Shown here: one piece after another, positions 38,075-45,517 of the stretch | Layout of the letters: each line of letters starts with the position of its first letter | How positions within the stretch are numbered: position 1 is the first letter of the stretch | Origin: Nesterenkonia xinjiangensis | GTDB lineage: Bacteria > Actinomycetota > Actinomycetes > Actinomycetales > Micrococcaceae | Reading direction: 5' to 3' | Assembly: GCF_013410745.1 (NCBI RefSeq) | Contig: NZ_JACCFY010000001.1 | Span: 3,410,001 to 3,474,000 of the forward strand | DNA: 64,000 nt | Program-made: the position numbers and the translations under genes | The notes under the pieces: model-generated | Database searches by the model: none | Told to the model about the DNA's origin: nothing | The model's input: only the letters and a program-made list of their open reading frames with translations

Positions 38075-39103
38075 GTGCCAGGAAACGCGACTTTTCACCA
38101 CCGCAACGCAGCCCTGCTGTCCGTGGCCGAGGTTCAGGCCCCGGTTCCGCTCACGTCGAGGGATCTCGACCGCCGCCTGGCTGACGCCCTGAAGCGGCTC
38201 AAGCTCCCCCAGGGCCTGCTCCAGCGGGTCGCCGGGGTGAAGACGCGACGCAACTGGGAGCGGGCCGGCGATGTCCGTGCCGGGACGGTCGAGGCCGGGC
38301 GCCGGGCGCTGCAGGCCGCGGCGATAGACCCTGCCGACGTCTCGGTGATGATCAACACGTCGGTGACCCGGGAGCATCTCGAGCCCTCCGTCGCCGTCGG
38401 CATCCACCATGATCTGGGGCTGCCCAGCTCGGCGATGAACTTCGACATCACCAACGCCTGCCTGGGGTTCGTCAATGCGATGACCCTGGCCAGCTCGCTC
38501 ATCGACGCCGGGCAGGCGACCTATGTGCTCATCGTCAACGGTGAGGACGCCCGGAAGGTCCAGGACGCCACCGTGGAGCGGATCAGCAGTCTGGAGTCGA
38601 TGGTCAGCCGGGAGGACTTCATGTCCGAGTTCGCCTCCTTGACCCTGGGCTCGGGTGCCGCGGCCGCGGTCGTCGGCCCGGCGGACGGCCACCCGGAGGG
38701 CCACCGGATCGTAGGAGGCGTCACGCGGGCCGCCACCCAGCATCACGGCCTGTGCGTCGGCGACCACCGCGGCATGTACACAGACTCCAGGGGGCTGCTC
38801 GACGGAGGTCTGGAGCTCGTCATGGACGCCTGGCAGGACGCGAAGGAGCACTTCGACTGGGAGTCGATGGACGCCTATGTCACCCACCAGGTCTCCTCGC
38901 TGCACACCGCCTCGATCATCAAGGCCGCCAAGCTGGACAAGAAACGGGTCCCGGTGACCTATCCGGAGCTGGGCAACGTGGGCCCCGCCTCACTGCCCAT
39001 CACCCTCTCCCGTGAGGCCCCCCGGCTCTCGCCAGGCTCGAGGGTGCTCTGCATGGGAGTGGGATCCGGGCTCAACACGGCCATGGTGGAGATCGCATGG
39101 TGA
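38075..39103 (+). CDS. oleA: OleA: thiolase-superfamily acyl-CoA head-to-head condensing enzyme
   Basis: This 342-residue protein takes GTG 38075 (PGNATFHHRNAALLSV), matching OleA N-termini, rather than the ATG at 38012. The triad is in place: nucleophile Cys129 (ITNACLGFVN), His271 (VTHQVSS) and Asn301 (GNVGPAS). Glu103 in REHLEPS corresponds to the glutamate that OleA donates across the dimer for Claisen condensation, and helps separate it from FabH. OleA joins two fatty acyl-CoAs to a long 2-alkyl-3-ketoacid, the first step of long-chain olefin synthesis. Its stop overlaps the oleBC start. Confidence 0.94.
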   Translation: MPGNATFHHRNAALLSVAEVQAPVPLTSRDLDRRLADALKRLKLPQGLLQRVAGVKTRRNWERAGDVRAGTVEAGRRALQAAAIDPADVSVMINTSVTREHLEPSVAVGIHHDLGLPSSAMNFDITNACLGFVNAMTLASSLIDAGQATYVLIVNGEDARKVQDATVERISSLESMVSREDFMSEFASLTLGSGAAAAVVGPADGHPEGHRIVGGVTRAATQHHGLCVGDHRGMYTDSRGLLDGGLELVMDAWQDAKEHFDWESMDAYVTHQVSSLHTASIIKAAKLDKKRVPVTYPELGNVGPASLPITLSREAPRLSPGSRVLCMGVGSGLNTAMVEIAW

Positions 39104-41880
39104 GTGCACCCCGGCTGAGCTTCCGTTCCCTGCCCGCGGCCCACGCGCAGCTCCCTCCGAGGCGCCTGCCCGGCCTCGACCCAGCCTGGTCGCGGCTAGT
39201 GGCAGCGCGGACCACGGACGGAAGCCGCACCTTCCACGTGCTCGACACCGGACCGCTGCTCGCCGAGCGGGGCATCCCCGTCCGCGGCACCATCCTCGCG
39301 GTGCACGGCAACCCGACCTGGTCCTATCTATGGCGCGGGCTCCTCGCGGAATCGCTGCGACGCGGCGGCGCCGAGGGAACTGCCGCCGGCTGGCGGGTGA
39401 TCGCACCGGACCAGCTGGACATGGGCTTCTCCGAGCGCCTGGCCCACCCTCGGGCGCCCCGCCCCCAGCATGTCGGACAGCACGACGACGCCGGCTATCG
39501 GCGCCTGGAGCAGCGCCTCGACGACCTCGACGCCCTGATGGACGCGCTCGACGTCGACACCGCCCTGCCGCTGGTCACCCTCGGCCACGACTGGGGCGGC
39601 GTGATCTCGCTGGGCTGGGCCATGCGCCACCCGCACGACGTCGACGCCACCGCGACCTTGAACACCGCAGTGGACCATCCGGTGGAGGAGCACATCCCGG
39701 CGGCTCTGCGCGCCGCGATGGCGCCCGGGCTGCTCACCGCCTCCACCGTGGAGACCCGCGGCTTCCTCTCCGTGACGCTCTCGCTCGCCGAGCAGGGCCT
39801 GGACCCGGAGGTCCGGCGGGCCTATCTCGCCCCGTACCGGACCCGAGACCGTCGCGGCGGCGTCGGCGGCTTTGTCGCCGACATCCCCGCCCGAGCCGAG
39901 CACGTCTCCCGGGGCGCTCTCGAGGAGATCTCCTCCGCTCTGGGCGAGTGGACGAAGCCCTCGCTGGTGCTCTGGGGGCCGAAGGACCCGGTGTTCCAGG
40001 AACGCCACCTGGCCGATCTGCAGCGTCGACTCCCGCATGCCGACCTGCACCGTTTCGAAGGCTCCGGCCATCTGGTGGCCGAGGATCGGGACATCGCCTC
40101 GTCCGTGCTGACCTGGCTGGAGGGCCTCACCTGGACCGACGGGCAGCTCGTCCCGGAGATCGGAGGGCGCCGATCCCCCGAACCTGCCGCCGAGATCGAC
40201 GGACTGCACGCGCAGCTGGCGGAGATGACCGCCGGCTGGCGTCGGGGATCACCCGCCGTGGTGGACATGACCGGGGAGGAACCGGCGACCCTGAGCTGGC
40301 AGGAGCTCTCCGCGCGCATCGACGCACTCGCCCGCGGTCTGAGCGAGCTCGGTGTCGCCCGCGGCGACCGGGTCTCGCTCCTGGTCCCCCCGGGCAATGA
40401 TCTGACCGTGGTGCTCTACGCCTGTCTGCGCGTCGGCGCGGTGGCCGTCGTCGCGGACGCCGGCCTGGGCGTGCGCGGGATGACGCGGGCGGCCCGCAGC
40501 GCCCGTCCGGAATGGATCATCGGTGCCACCCCGGGCCTTGCCCTGGCCCGCGCGTTCGGATGGCCGGGTCGACGCATCAGCGTCCAGGCGCTCTCGAGCC
40601 GCCAGGCTCGGCTGCTGGGCACCGTCGCCTCGGTGGAGCGGCTGCTGCGCAGCCATGTGGGACGCACACCTGAGGTCCCCGCTCCTGCTCCGGAGGACGA
40701 GGCTGCGGTGCTCTTCACCTCAGGGTCCACCGGCCCCGCCAAAGGCGTGATCTACACCCATGGCCGGCTCGCCGCCCTGGTCGCCCTGCTGCGCCGACAG
40801 TTCGACGTCGTCCCCGGCTCCTCGCTGATCGCGGGCTTCGCGCCGTTCGCGCTGCTCGGTCCGGCCATCGGCGCGACCTCGGTGACCCCGGACATGTCGG
40901 TGACGAAACCCGCCACGCTGACCGCCGTCGCCGTGGCCGAGGCGGCGCTGGCCGGCGAGGCCACGATGTTCTTCGGCTCCCCCGCGGCGCTGCGCAACGT
41001 GGTGGCCACCGGCGCGGACCTCGACCCCGAGCAGCGCGCCGCCCTGCGCCGGATCGCTCTGGTGCTCTCCGCCGGGGCCCCGGTGCACCCGGACCTGCTG
41101 GACGCCGTCCAGGAGCTGTTCCCGACTGCGGAGATCCATACTCCCTACGGCATGACTGAAGGGCTGCTGCAGGCAGACATCGATCGTGGCCAGGTGCATG
41201 AGGCTATGGCCACCCGGCAGAGCGGTGTATGTGTGGGACGTCCGGTGGCCGGAGTCCACGTGGCTTTGGCTCCCCTGGACGCCGAGGGCCGCCCCGCCGA
41301 GGAGCTCGTCGTCCTGCAGGAGCCGCCCCAGCCCGAGGCTGTGGGCGTGCTCGCCGAGGTCGTCGTCTCCGCCGCGCACATGAAGGCCGGCTACGACCGC
41401 CTGTGGGACACCGACCGTGCCAGCAGCCGCGACGATGCCGACGGCCTGCTCTGGCACCGGACCAATGACGTCGGACACGTCGATGCCGAGGGCCGGCTGT
41501 GGATCGAAGGGCGCCTGCAGCACGTGATCACCGCCCCCGGAGGGCCTGTCGGTCCCGGGTCGGTGGAAACCCCCGTCGACGCTCTCGAGGAGGTCGCCCG
41601 CAGCGCGGCCGTCGGCGTAGGGCCCGTCGGCACCCAGTCCGTGGTGGTGATCGTGGAGCCCCAGACAGATCCGGGCGAGCTGTCGACCGGTCGATCCCCA
41701 CTGGCCACCCCCGAGTTCGCCGCCGCCGTGCGAGGCGCCGCGGGGGACGTCCCCGTCTCCGCCGTGCTGGTGCTCGAGGAGCTTCCCACCGACATCCGCC
41801 ACAACTCGAAGATCGACCGCACCCGACTCGCCGTCTGGGCCGACCGCGCACTGACCGGAAGGAGGCCCGGCACACCGTGA
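39097..41880 (+). CDS. oleBC: OleBC fusion: beta-lactone decarboxylase plus beta-lactone synthetase
   Basis: This 927-residue two-enzyme fusion overlaps oleA by 7 nt. Residues about 40-350 are OleB, an alpha/beta hydrolase of the haloalkane-dehalogenase type: VHGNPTWSYLWR, nucleophile Asp165 in GHDWGG and catalytic His325 in GSGHLVAED. Residues about 365-927 are OleC, an AMP-forming-ligase-like enzyme: VLFTSGSTGPAKGVIYTHGR (near 539), TPYGMTEG, and a C-terminal domain with the lysine in RHNSKIDRTRL. OleC converts the beta-hydroxyacid to a beta-lactone with ATP; OleB decarboxylates it to a cis-olefin. The fusion is a hallmark of Micrococcus-type clusters. Confidence 0.94.
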   Translation: MVSAPRLSFRSLPAAHAQLPPRRLPGLDPAWSRLVAARTTDGSRTFHVLDTGPLLAERGIPVRGTILAVHGNPTWSYLWRGLLAESLRRGGAEGTAAGWRVIAPDQLDMGFSERLAHPRAPRPQHVGQHDDAGYRRLEQRLDDLDALMDALDVDTALPLVTLGHDWGGVISLGWAMRHPHDVDATATLNTAVDHPVEEHIPAALRAAMAPGLLTASTVETRGFLSVTLSLAEQGLDPEVRRAYLAPYRTRDRRGGVGGFVADIPARAEHVSRGALEEISSALGEWTKPSLVLWGPKDPVFQERHLADLQRRLPHADLHRFEGSGHLVAEDRDIASSVLTWLEGLTWTDGQLVPEIGGRRSPEPAAEIDGLHAQLAEMTAGWRRGSPAVVDMTGEEPATLSWQELSARIDALARGLSELGVARGDRVSLLVPPGNDLTVVLYACLRVGAVAVVADAGLGVRGMTRAARSARPEWIIGATPGLALARAFGWPGRRISVQALSSRQARLLGTVASVERLLRSHVGRTPEVPAPAPEDEAAVLFTSGSTGPAKGVIYTHGRLAALVALLRRQFDVVPGSSLIAGFAPFALLGPAIGATSVTPDMSVTKPATLTAVAVAEAALAGEATMFFGSPAALRNVVATGADLDPEQRAALRRIALVLSAGAPVHPDLLDAVQELFPTAEIHTPYGMTEGLLQADIDRGQVHEAMATRQSGVCVGRPVAGVHVALAPLDAEGRPAEELVVLQEPPQPEAVGVLAEVVVSAAHMKAGYDRLWDTDRASSRDDADGLLWHRTNDVGHVDAEGRLWIEGRLQHVITAPGGPVGPGSVETPVDALEEVARSAAVGVGPVGTQSVVVIVEPQTDPGELSTGRSPLATPEFAAAVRGAAGDVPVSAVLVLEELPTDIRHNSKIDRTRLAVWADRALTGRRPGTP

Positions 41881-42932
41881 CCGCCGCCACCCGGCTGGAG
41901 GACCAGCCCACCATCCCCCGGGAGATTCCTCCCGGTTCGCGGGTGCTGCTGACCGGCGCCTCAGGCCTGTTGGGTCGCAGCCTGGCCCGCCGCCTGGCCG
42001 AGACCGGCTACGTGGTCACCACGCTGCAGCGCGGCCCGTCCCAGCTCGAGGGCGTCCGGGATGTCCGCGGATCGCTGACCGATCGGGCCGTCGTGGCCGA
42101 GGCCATGGCAGACCAGGACGCCGTGGTCCATATGGCCGCGAAGGTCTCGGTCTCCGGCCGTCAGCAGGACTTCGTGGACGTGAACATCCATGGCACGGAG
42201 AACGTCCTCGACGCGGCCGAGGCCGCCGGGGTGGAACACGTGCTGCACGTGTCCTCCCCCTCGGTGGCCCACTCCGGCGCCTCTCTGGTCGGCGCGGGTG
42301 CAGGTGACCCGGACCCCGAGGCGGCCGAGGGACACTATGCCCGCACCAAGGCGGAGGCCGAGCTGCTCGTGCAGGCCCGGGCCGCCGCCGGGATGAAGGT
42401 GCTGGTCATCCGCCCTCACCTGATCTGGGGGCCCGGGGACGGTCAGCTGACGCGCCGCATCGTGGACCGTGCCCGCTCCGGACGGCTGCCGCTGATCGGC
42501 TCCGGGGCTGCCCTAGTGGACACCCTGTACATCGACAACGCCGTGGACGCCTTCGCGGCCGGGCTGCGTCGGCTGCCCGCCATCCATGGGAAGCGCCTGG
42601 TGCTCACCAACGGCGAGCCCCGACCGATCGGAGAACTGATCATGGGCATCGCGGCCGCCGGTGGGGCTCGACGTCCCCGGCTGCGCATCGCTCCAGGCGC
42701 GGCCAAGGCCGCCGGACGCGCCGTGGAGACGCTCTGGGGGCTGGCCGAGCGCGCCTTCGGCGACTTCGAGGACGAACCGCCGATGACGAGATTCCTGGCC
42801 GAGCAGCTCTCGACCGCCCACTGGTTCGACCAGCGCGAGACCCGAGAGGCGTTGGACTGGGCCCCAGCGGTCAGCATCGACGAGGGACTGGCCCGCCTCG
42901 CAGAGCATGTGCGTCGCACCGGCGGTGTCTGA
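41877..42932 (+). CDS. oleD: OleD: NADPH-dependent 2-alkyl-3-ketoacid reductase (extended SDR)
   Basis: This 351-residue protein begins at GTG 41877, overlapping the oleBC stop by 4 nt. It is an extended short-chain dehydrogenase: cofactor loop LLTGASGLLGRSLARR (about 24-39), VVHMAAKVSVSGR, the Ser-bearing VSSPSVAHSG, and the catalytic Y154-A-R-T-K158. It reduces the OleA product to the 2-alkyl-3-hydroxyacid used by OleC. The order oleA-oleBC-oleD with overlapping frames makes one operon that carries the complete pathway from acyl-CoA to olefin. It converges with the ABC exporter gene, only 3 nt from its stop. Confidence 0.94.
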   Translation: MTAATRLEDQPTIPREIPPGSRVLLTGASGLLGRSLARRLAETGYVVTTLQRGPSQLEGVRDVRGSLTDRAVVAEAMADQDAVVHMAAKVSVSGRQQDFVDVNIHGTENVLDAAEAAGVEHVLHVSSPSVAHSGASLVGAGAGDPDPEAAEGHYARTKAEAELLVQARAAAGMKVLVIRPHLIWGPGDGQLTRRIVDRARSGRLPLIGSGAALVDTLYIDNAVDAFAAGLRRLPAIHGKRLVLTNGEPRPIGELIMGIAAAGGARRPRLRIAPGAAKAAGRAVETLWGLAERAFGDFEDEPPMTRFLAEQLSTAHWFDQRETREALDWAPAVSIDEGLARLAEHVRRTGGV

Positions 42933-42935
42933 GGC

Positions 42936-44786
42936 TCAGCGCGCGGCGACCTCCATCCGCAGGGCGGAGACGAGGTCTCGGTAGATCTCCGAGCTGCCCA
43001 GCAGCTCCGCGTGGGTGCCGGCGGCCACGATCTCACCGGCATCCATGACCAGGATCCGGTCGGCGTCGACCACTGTGGACAGTCGATGCGCGATCGTCAC
43101 CACCGCCGCATCTCGTGCATGCTCGGCGATCGTGGCCTGGATGGCGGCCTCGGTGATGCCGTCCACCTGGGCGGTGGCCTCGTCGAGCAGGAGCACGGCG
43201 GGACGGGCGAGGAGCGCGCGTGCCAGGGCGATCCGCTGACGCTGTCCGCCGGAGACGTTGGTGTCGGTCAACGGAGTGTCCAGGCCTTGCGCGAGCCGGT
43301 CCGCCAGGTCCCCCAGATGCAGCCGCTGCAGCACGGCCTGAAGCTGATCCTCACCCGTCTGCGGGGCCGAGAACAGCAGGTTCTCCCGGACCGTGCCCGG
43401 TACGACCGGCGTCTCCTGCTCCACGTAGGCGAAGGCCGCGCGCACCTGGGCGTGGCTGAGCTCCGCGTAGGGGCGCCCGCCCAGCCGGATCAGTCCGGAC
43501 TCCGGCTCCAGGAAGCGCATCATCAGCGAGAGCAGGGTCGTCTTCCCTCCACCGGATGCCCCCACCAGCGCCAGATGCCCACGCGCGGGCACCTCGATGC
43601 TGACCCCCTTGACTGCGGCCGGGGCATCCGCCCCGTAGCGGGCGGTCACCCGGTCCAGCTCCACCACCGGAGACTCCGCCAGCCCGTCCTCCGGCGGCTC
43701 CCTCCTGTCCAGCACCCCGGAGGCGACGGTCGACATGCGCCGCACGGCCGTCTCGACGTCCTCATGCTCCTCCCCCAGGACACGCACGTCGGCCCGCGGG
43801 TCCTCCACGGGCATGGCCTCCACCTGGCTGATGCGGCCGGCCGCAGCCAGGCCTGACTGCAGCGTGGTCAGGTTCTGGGTGAGCTCCATCAGGGGCCCGG
43901 TGAGTCCCCAGACGTAGAGCAGGAAGGCCACCATCGTGGAGACGCCCATCTCTCCGTCGGCCACCCTCCACGCCCCGAAGGCCAGCACCATGATCACTGC
44001 CCCGTCCAGGCCGACGCCGGCCACGGTCCACGCCCCAGCCTGGATGCGCACCGAGCGCAGGCTGTACCGCCTGGAATCGCCGACATGCCGCATGAGCGCG
44101 TCGAAGCGTCGCGGCTCGGCCCCAGAAGACTTCACGGTCTTGATCGCTCGCACGGTCCCCTCCAGCTCGGACCCGAGATCCCCCAGGGCGGCCTGCGCCT
44201 TCTCCTCCACCGTGGCGATCCGGGGCATCAGCACCGCGAAGATCGCCAGCACCAGGATGACGGAGCCCAGCGTCAGCCCCAGCAGAGGCAGGTCGAGGCG
44301 GGCCATCAGCACCAGGGATCCGATGATCATCATGGTGCCGTTGATCAGCCCGATGATCGCTGTGGAGGCCGCCTGGTTCAGCAGCACCGTGTCCGAGGTG
44401 ACCCGGGTGACCAGTTCGCCTGGACCGCGCCGCAGCAGTTCGAAGACGCGGGCACCCAGGTAGCGCAGGATCATGCGTCGCCGGGCGTCATGGACGATGT
44501 CCTCGGCCAGGCGCCCCAGCAGGACCCATTGGACCCAGCCCAACCCCGCACCGAGGATCAGCAGTCCCACCAGCACCAGCACGGGATCACGCAGCGAGGC
44601 ACCTTCAGTCAGGCTGTCCAGCACCCATTTGGTGACCATGGGGCTGGCCAGACCCATGGCGGAGACCGCCAGGGAGAGCAGGAGCCCAAGTCCGAGCACC
44701 GGCAGATGAGGTCGGGCGAAGGACCACAGGACCCGCAGTCGAGTCGAGGAGGAGGCCGACGTGACCTCGGTTGATGATTCAATCAT
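42936..44786 (-). CDS. ABC exporter, fused permease/ATPase half-transporter
   Basis: This 616-residue protein has an N-terminal type I exporter membrane domain of six helices (about 25-305; e.g. LPVLGLGLLLSLAVSAMGL, VILVLAIFAVLM). Its nucleotide-binding domain (about 375-610) has Walker A GASGGGKTT, a signature VSGGQRQR (Val replacing the usual Leu), Walker B VLLLDEATAQVD and H-loop TIAHRLST. It should act as a homodimer or as one half of a heterodimer; no second half is adjacent. The divergent TetR gene and the palindrome between them suggest local repression. Substrate unknown: drug, lipid or siderophore export are all possible. Confidence 0.92.
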   Translation of the reverse strand: MIESSTEVTSASSSTRLRVLWSFARPHLPVLGLGLLLSLAVSAMGLASPMVTKWVLDSLTEGASLRDPVLVLVGLLILGAGLGWVQWVLLGRLAEDIVHDARRRMILRYLGARVFELLRRGPGELVTRVTSDTVLLNQAASTAIIGLINGTMMIIGSLVLMARLDLPLLGLTLGSVILVLAIFAVLMPRIATVEEKAQAALGDLGSELEGTVRAIKTVKSSGAEPRRFDALMRHVGDSRRYSLRSVRIQAGAWTVAGVGLDGAVIMVLAFGAWRVADGEMGVSTMVAFLLYVWGLTGPLMELTQNLTTLQSGLAAAGRISQVEAMPVEDPRADVRVLGEEHEDVETAVRRMSTVASGVLDRREPPEDGLAESPVVELDRVTARYGADAPAAVKGVSIEVPARGHLALVGASGGGKTTLLSLMMRFLEPESGLIRLGGRPYAELSHAQVRAAFAYVEQETPVVPGTVRENLLFSAPQTGEDQLQAVLQRLHLGDLADRLAQGLDTPLTDTNVSGGQRQRIALARALLARPAVLLLDEATAQVDGITEAAIQATIAEHARDAAVVTIAHRLSTVVDADRILVMDAGEIVAAGTHAELLGSSEIYRDLVSALRMEVAAR

Positions 44787-44796
44787 GACACCTAGT

Positions 44797-44812
44797 GAGA
44801 CATATTTGTCCC
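44797..44812. promoter_or_regulatory. Imperfect 16-bp palindrome, candidate TetR operator
   Basis: GAGACATATTTGTCCC matches its reverse complement at 12 of 16 positions (GACA-N4-TGTC core). It sits 11-26 nt upstream of the exporter start in the 81-nt intergenic region shared with the TetR gene. A TTGACC at 44818-44823 (reverse strand) lies just outside it. Binding by the adjacent TetR is an inference from position. Confidence 0.45.
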
Positions 44813-44855
44813 GTATTGGTCAAGTGGTGGCACTCTACAGGCCATGAAAGTCCGG

Positions 44856-44861
44856 TAGGCT
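44856..44861 (+). promoter_or_regulatory. -10 hexamer TAGGCT for a leaderless tetR transcript
   Basis: TAGGCT is followed by 6 nt (gatggc) and the ATG at 44868, with no Shine-Dalgarno. Confidence 0.5.
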
Positions 44862-44867
44862 GATGGC

Positions 44868-45473
44868 ATGAGCGATCAGAACACCGCGGCACCCTCCGAG
44901 CCCAGCAGCACCGCCGCCAGGACGCGCCAGGCGATCCTGCTGGCCGCCGTGGAGGTCCTCTCCGTCAATCCCGGCGCCGCACTCGGTGAGGTGGCCACCC
45001 GGGCCGGGGTCTCGCGCAGCACCTTGCACCGGCACTTCGCCGATCGCGCCGCACTGCGTCAGGGCGTGGACTCGCTGGCGGAGGACCAGTGGAAGCTGGC
45101 AGTCCACAGCGCCCGCCTGGCGGACGGCACCGGTTTTGAGGCCTTTCGCCGCCTGTGCGGTGAGCTCATCAGCCGAATCGACACGCTGGCCTGGTGGATG
45201 GCCTGTGAGAGCGCGGGTTCTGAGGGCGAGGGTTCCGAAGGCGAGGAGTGGTCACAGGAGGACGCACTGATCGCGGAGGCGCTGACACGCGGCAAGCAGG
45301 ACGGCAGCGTGGACCCGGCACTCAGCGTGGAATGGGTCAGCAACCTCACCTGGGCCACGCTCTATGCGATCCGTTTCGTCCCCGCCCAGGGCGGCCTGAG
45401 CCCTTTCGAGGCCCGTCAGCAGGGCCTGCGAACTCTCCTGAAGGCGGTGGCAGCCGATCCCGCCGCTTCCTGA
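44868..45473 (+). CDS. TetR/AcrR family transcriptional regulator
   Basis: This 201-residue protein has a TetR-type DNA-binding domain (about 17-65): ARTRQAILLAAVEVLSVNPGAALGEVATRAGVSRSTLHRHFADRAAL, with the recognition helix VSRSTLHRHF. The C-terminal ligand-binding domain is all-helical and carries a short acidic repeat (EGEGSEGEE). It is divergent from the ABC exporter across 81 nt, the usual layout for a self-regulating efflux repressor. The effector molecule is unknown. It converges with the Pat-like gene. Confidence 0.93.
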   Translation: MSDQNTAAPSEPSSTAARTRQAILLAAVEVLSVNPGAALGEVATRAGVSRSTLHRHFADRAALRQGVDSLAEDQWKLAVHSARLADGTGFEAFRRLCGELISRIDTLAWWMACESAGSEGEGSEGEEWSQEDALIAEALTRGKQDGSVDPALSVEWVSNLTWATLYAIRFVPAQGGLSPFEARQQGLRTLLKAVAADPAAS

Positions 45474-45517
45474 GCCCGGCGCTCTCCGGCCCCTTCCCCC
45501 ACACGATTCGTCACGGC

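Noticed and set aside
44774-44786. 13-bp palindrome ATGATTCAATCAT at the exporter start codon
   Set aside because: It is entirely within the first codons (Met-Ile-Glu-Ser). The upstream GACA-N4-TGTC element is a better-placed operator candidate.
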